Shown here piece after piece: positions 63,599 to 64,000 of a DNA stretch of 64,000 nucleotides. The DNA lies in the NCBI GenBank assembly GCA_030848705.1, contig CM061237.1, positions 82,951,910 to 83,015,909 of the forward strand, read 5' to 3'. Each line of letters opens with the position of its first letter. Positions within the stretch are counted from its first letter, which is position 1. This DNA comes from Heracleum sosnowskyi. Taxonomy: Eukaryota > Streptophyta > Magnoliopsida > Apiales > Apiaceae. The notes beneath the pieces are model-generated. The model searched no databases. It saw only the letters and a list, made by a program, of their open reading frames with translations, and had not been told where the DNA came from. The translations under genes were made by a program, and so were the position numbers.

Positions 63599-64000
63599 TG
63601 TTAGGCCGAATACACAATATAATCAAGTATGTATGAGAATAACGGTAATTAAGAACACTGTTTATGAATCAATAAACTGTATTTATATTAACAGCTTCTC
63701 TCTTTATGATGTTAATGAATCACAAAGAGCTTCTAGGTTACAAGAATAATATATCAATATTCGCGTCCCTTCTAGGGATAACCTATCTGTGTTTATATAG
63801 TACACAGCTACATACAATCCTTATCTAATTGATATTCCTACAAGTTAGCTATACAAAACTTATCAATTAAGGATTGCTTCTTTTCTTCTATTCCGTCTCC
63901 TTAGCTGTATCAATATATTCTGCTTCTTTCCATCTTCAGAATATATTGCTTCTAGAATCTTCAATTCAGCACCGACAGCTAATTCAACTATCACCCTGTC
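63599..64000 (-). repeat. Copia-C 5' LTR (first 402 bp in window)
   Basis: Starts TGTTAGGCCG on the plus strand and matches 51298-51699 without visible difference. The remaining 144 bp lie beyond the window. Confidence 0.95.

Larger units (their letters stand above)
51298..64000 (-). mobile_element. Copia-C: young Sirevirus-type copia element, right end outside the window
   Basis: Minus-strand element with 3' LTR (51298-51843), polypurine tract, open ORF3, open pol, open gag, primer site and the first 402 bp of the 5' LTR. Those 402 bp match the other LTR at a constant offset of 12,301 with no difference seen. It interrupts Copia-E gag; the expected duplication CTTAG is at 51293-51297, and its partner should lie near 64145. 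The space between pol and ORF3 is 2.3 kb, much longer than in Copia-A and B, and carries an ORF on the opposite strand. Confidence 0.95.

Overview
This is a plant nuclear window, most likely from a eudicot, and it consists almost entirely of transposable elements nested in one another. The evidence is Ty1/copia elements of the Sirevirus type (initiator tRNA-Met primer site, long extra third ORF), a Ty3/gypsy element of the Tat type (two RNase H domains, extra antisense gene), Helitron ends, small inverted-repeat elements with exact target duplications, and scraps of plant genes split by introns. No complete host gene, tRNA, rRNA or CRISPR array was found.

Layout. 1-1343: flank with a Mutator-like MITE (9-bp target duplication). 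1344-27182: Copia-A, plus strand, complete with 5-bp duplication TAAAT but coding-dead. Inside its third ORF lies Copia-B (11611-24647, duplication CTGGT), with LTRs that look identical and gag, pol and ORF3 all open. 28112-28988: Helitron remnant, minus strand. 28989-39204: Tat-type gypsy element, minus strand, with broken gag-pol, a truncated right LTR, and an apparently intact three-exon gene on the opposite (plus) strand with its own TATA box. 39205-42210: exon fragments of unrelated plant genes and a decayed hAT-type transposase. 42341-48473: Helitrons and MITEs stacked together. 48474-51297: start of Copia-E, plus strand (5' LTR and broken gag). Copia-C, minus strand, interrupts Copia-E gag at 51298 and runs past the window end; its visible LTR parts match exactly and gag, pol and ORF3 are open.

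How the genes work together. In the four copia elements Gag forms the particle and Pol supplies protease, integrase, reverse transcriptase and RNase H. Comparing them suggests a shared expression device: a GT donor-like site just after the first Gag zinc knuckle and a TGCAG|GG acceptor-like site just before the protease, both in codon phase 0. Removing about 1.0-1.2 kb between them would fuse the front of Gag in frame to Pol. In Copia-C a stop codon sits in the pol frame just before the acceptor, so a simple ribosomal frameshift cannot reach pol. Two further patterns stand out. Each element carries its own short motif in both orientations, in LTRs and, for B and C, also inside coding regions. 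ORF3 of each copia element has a TATA-like box 76-120 bp upstream. Splicing, promoter and motif functions are inferences from sequence alone.
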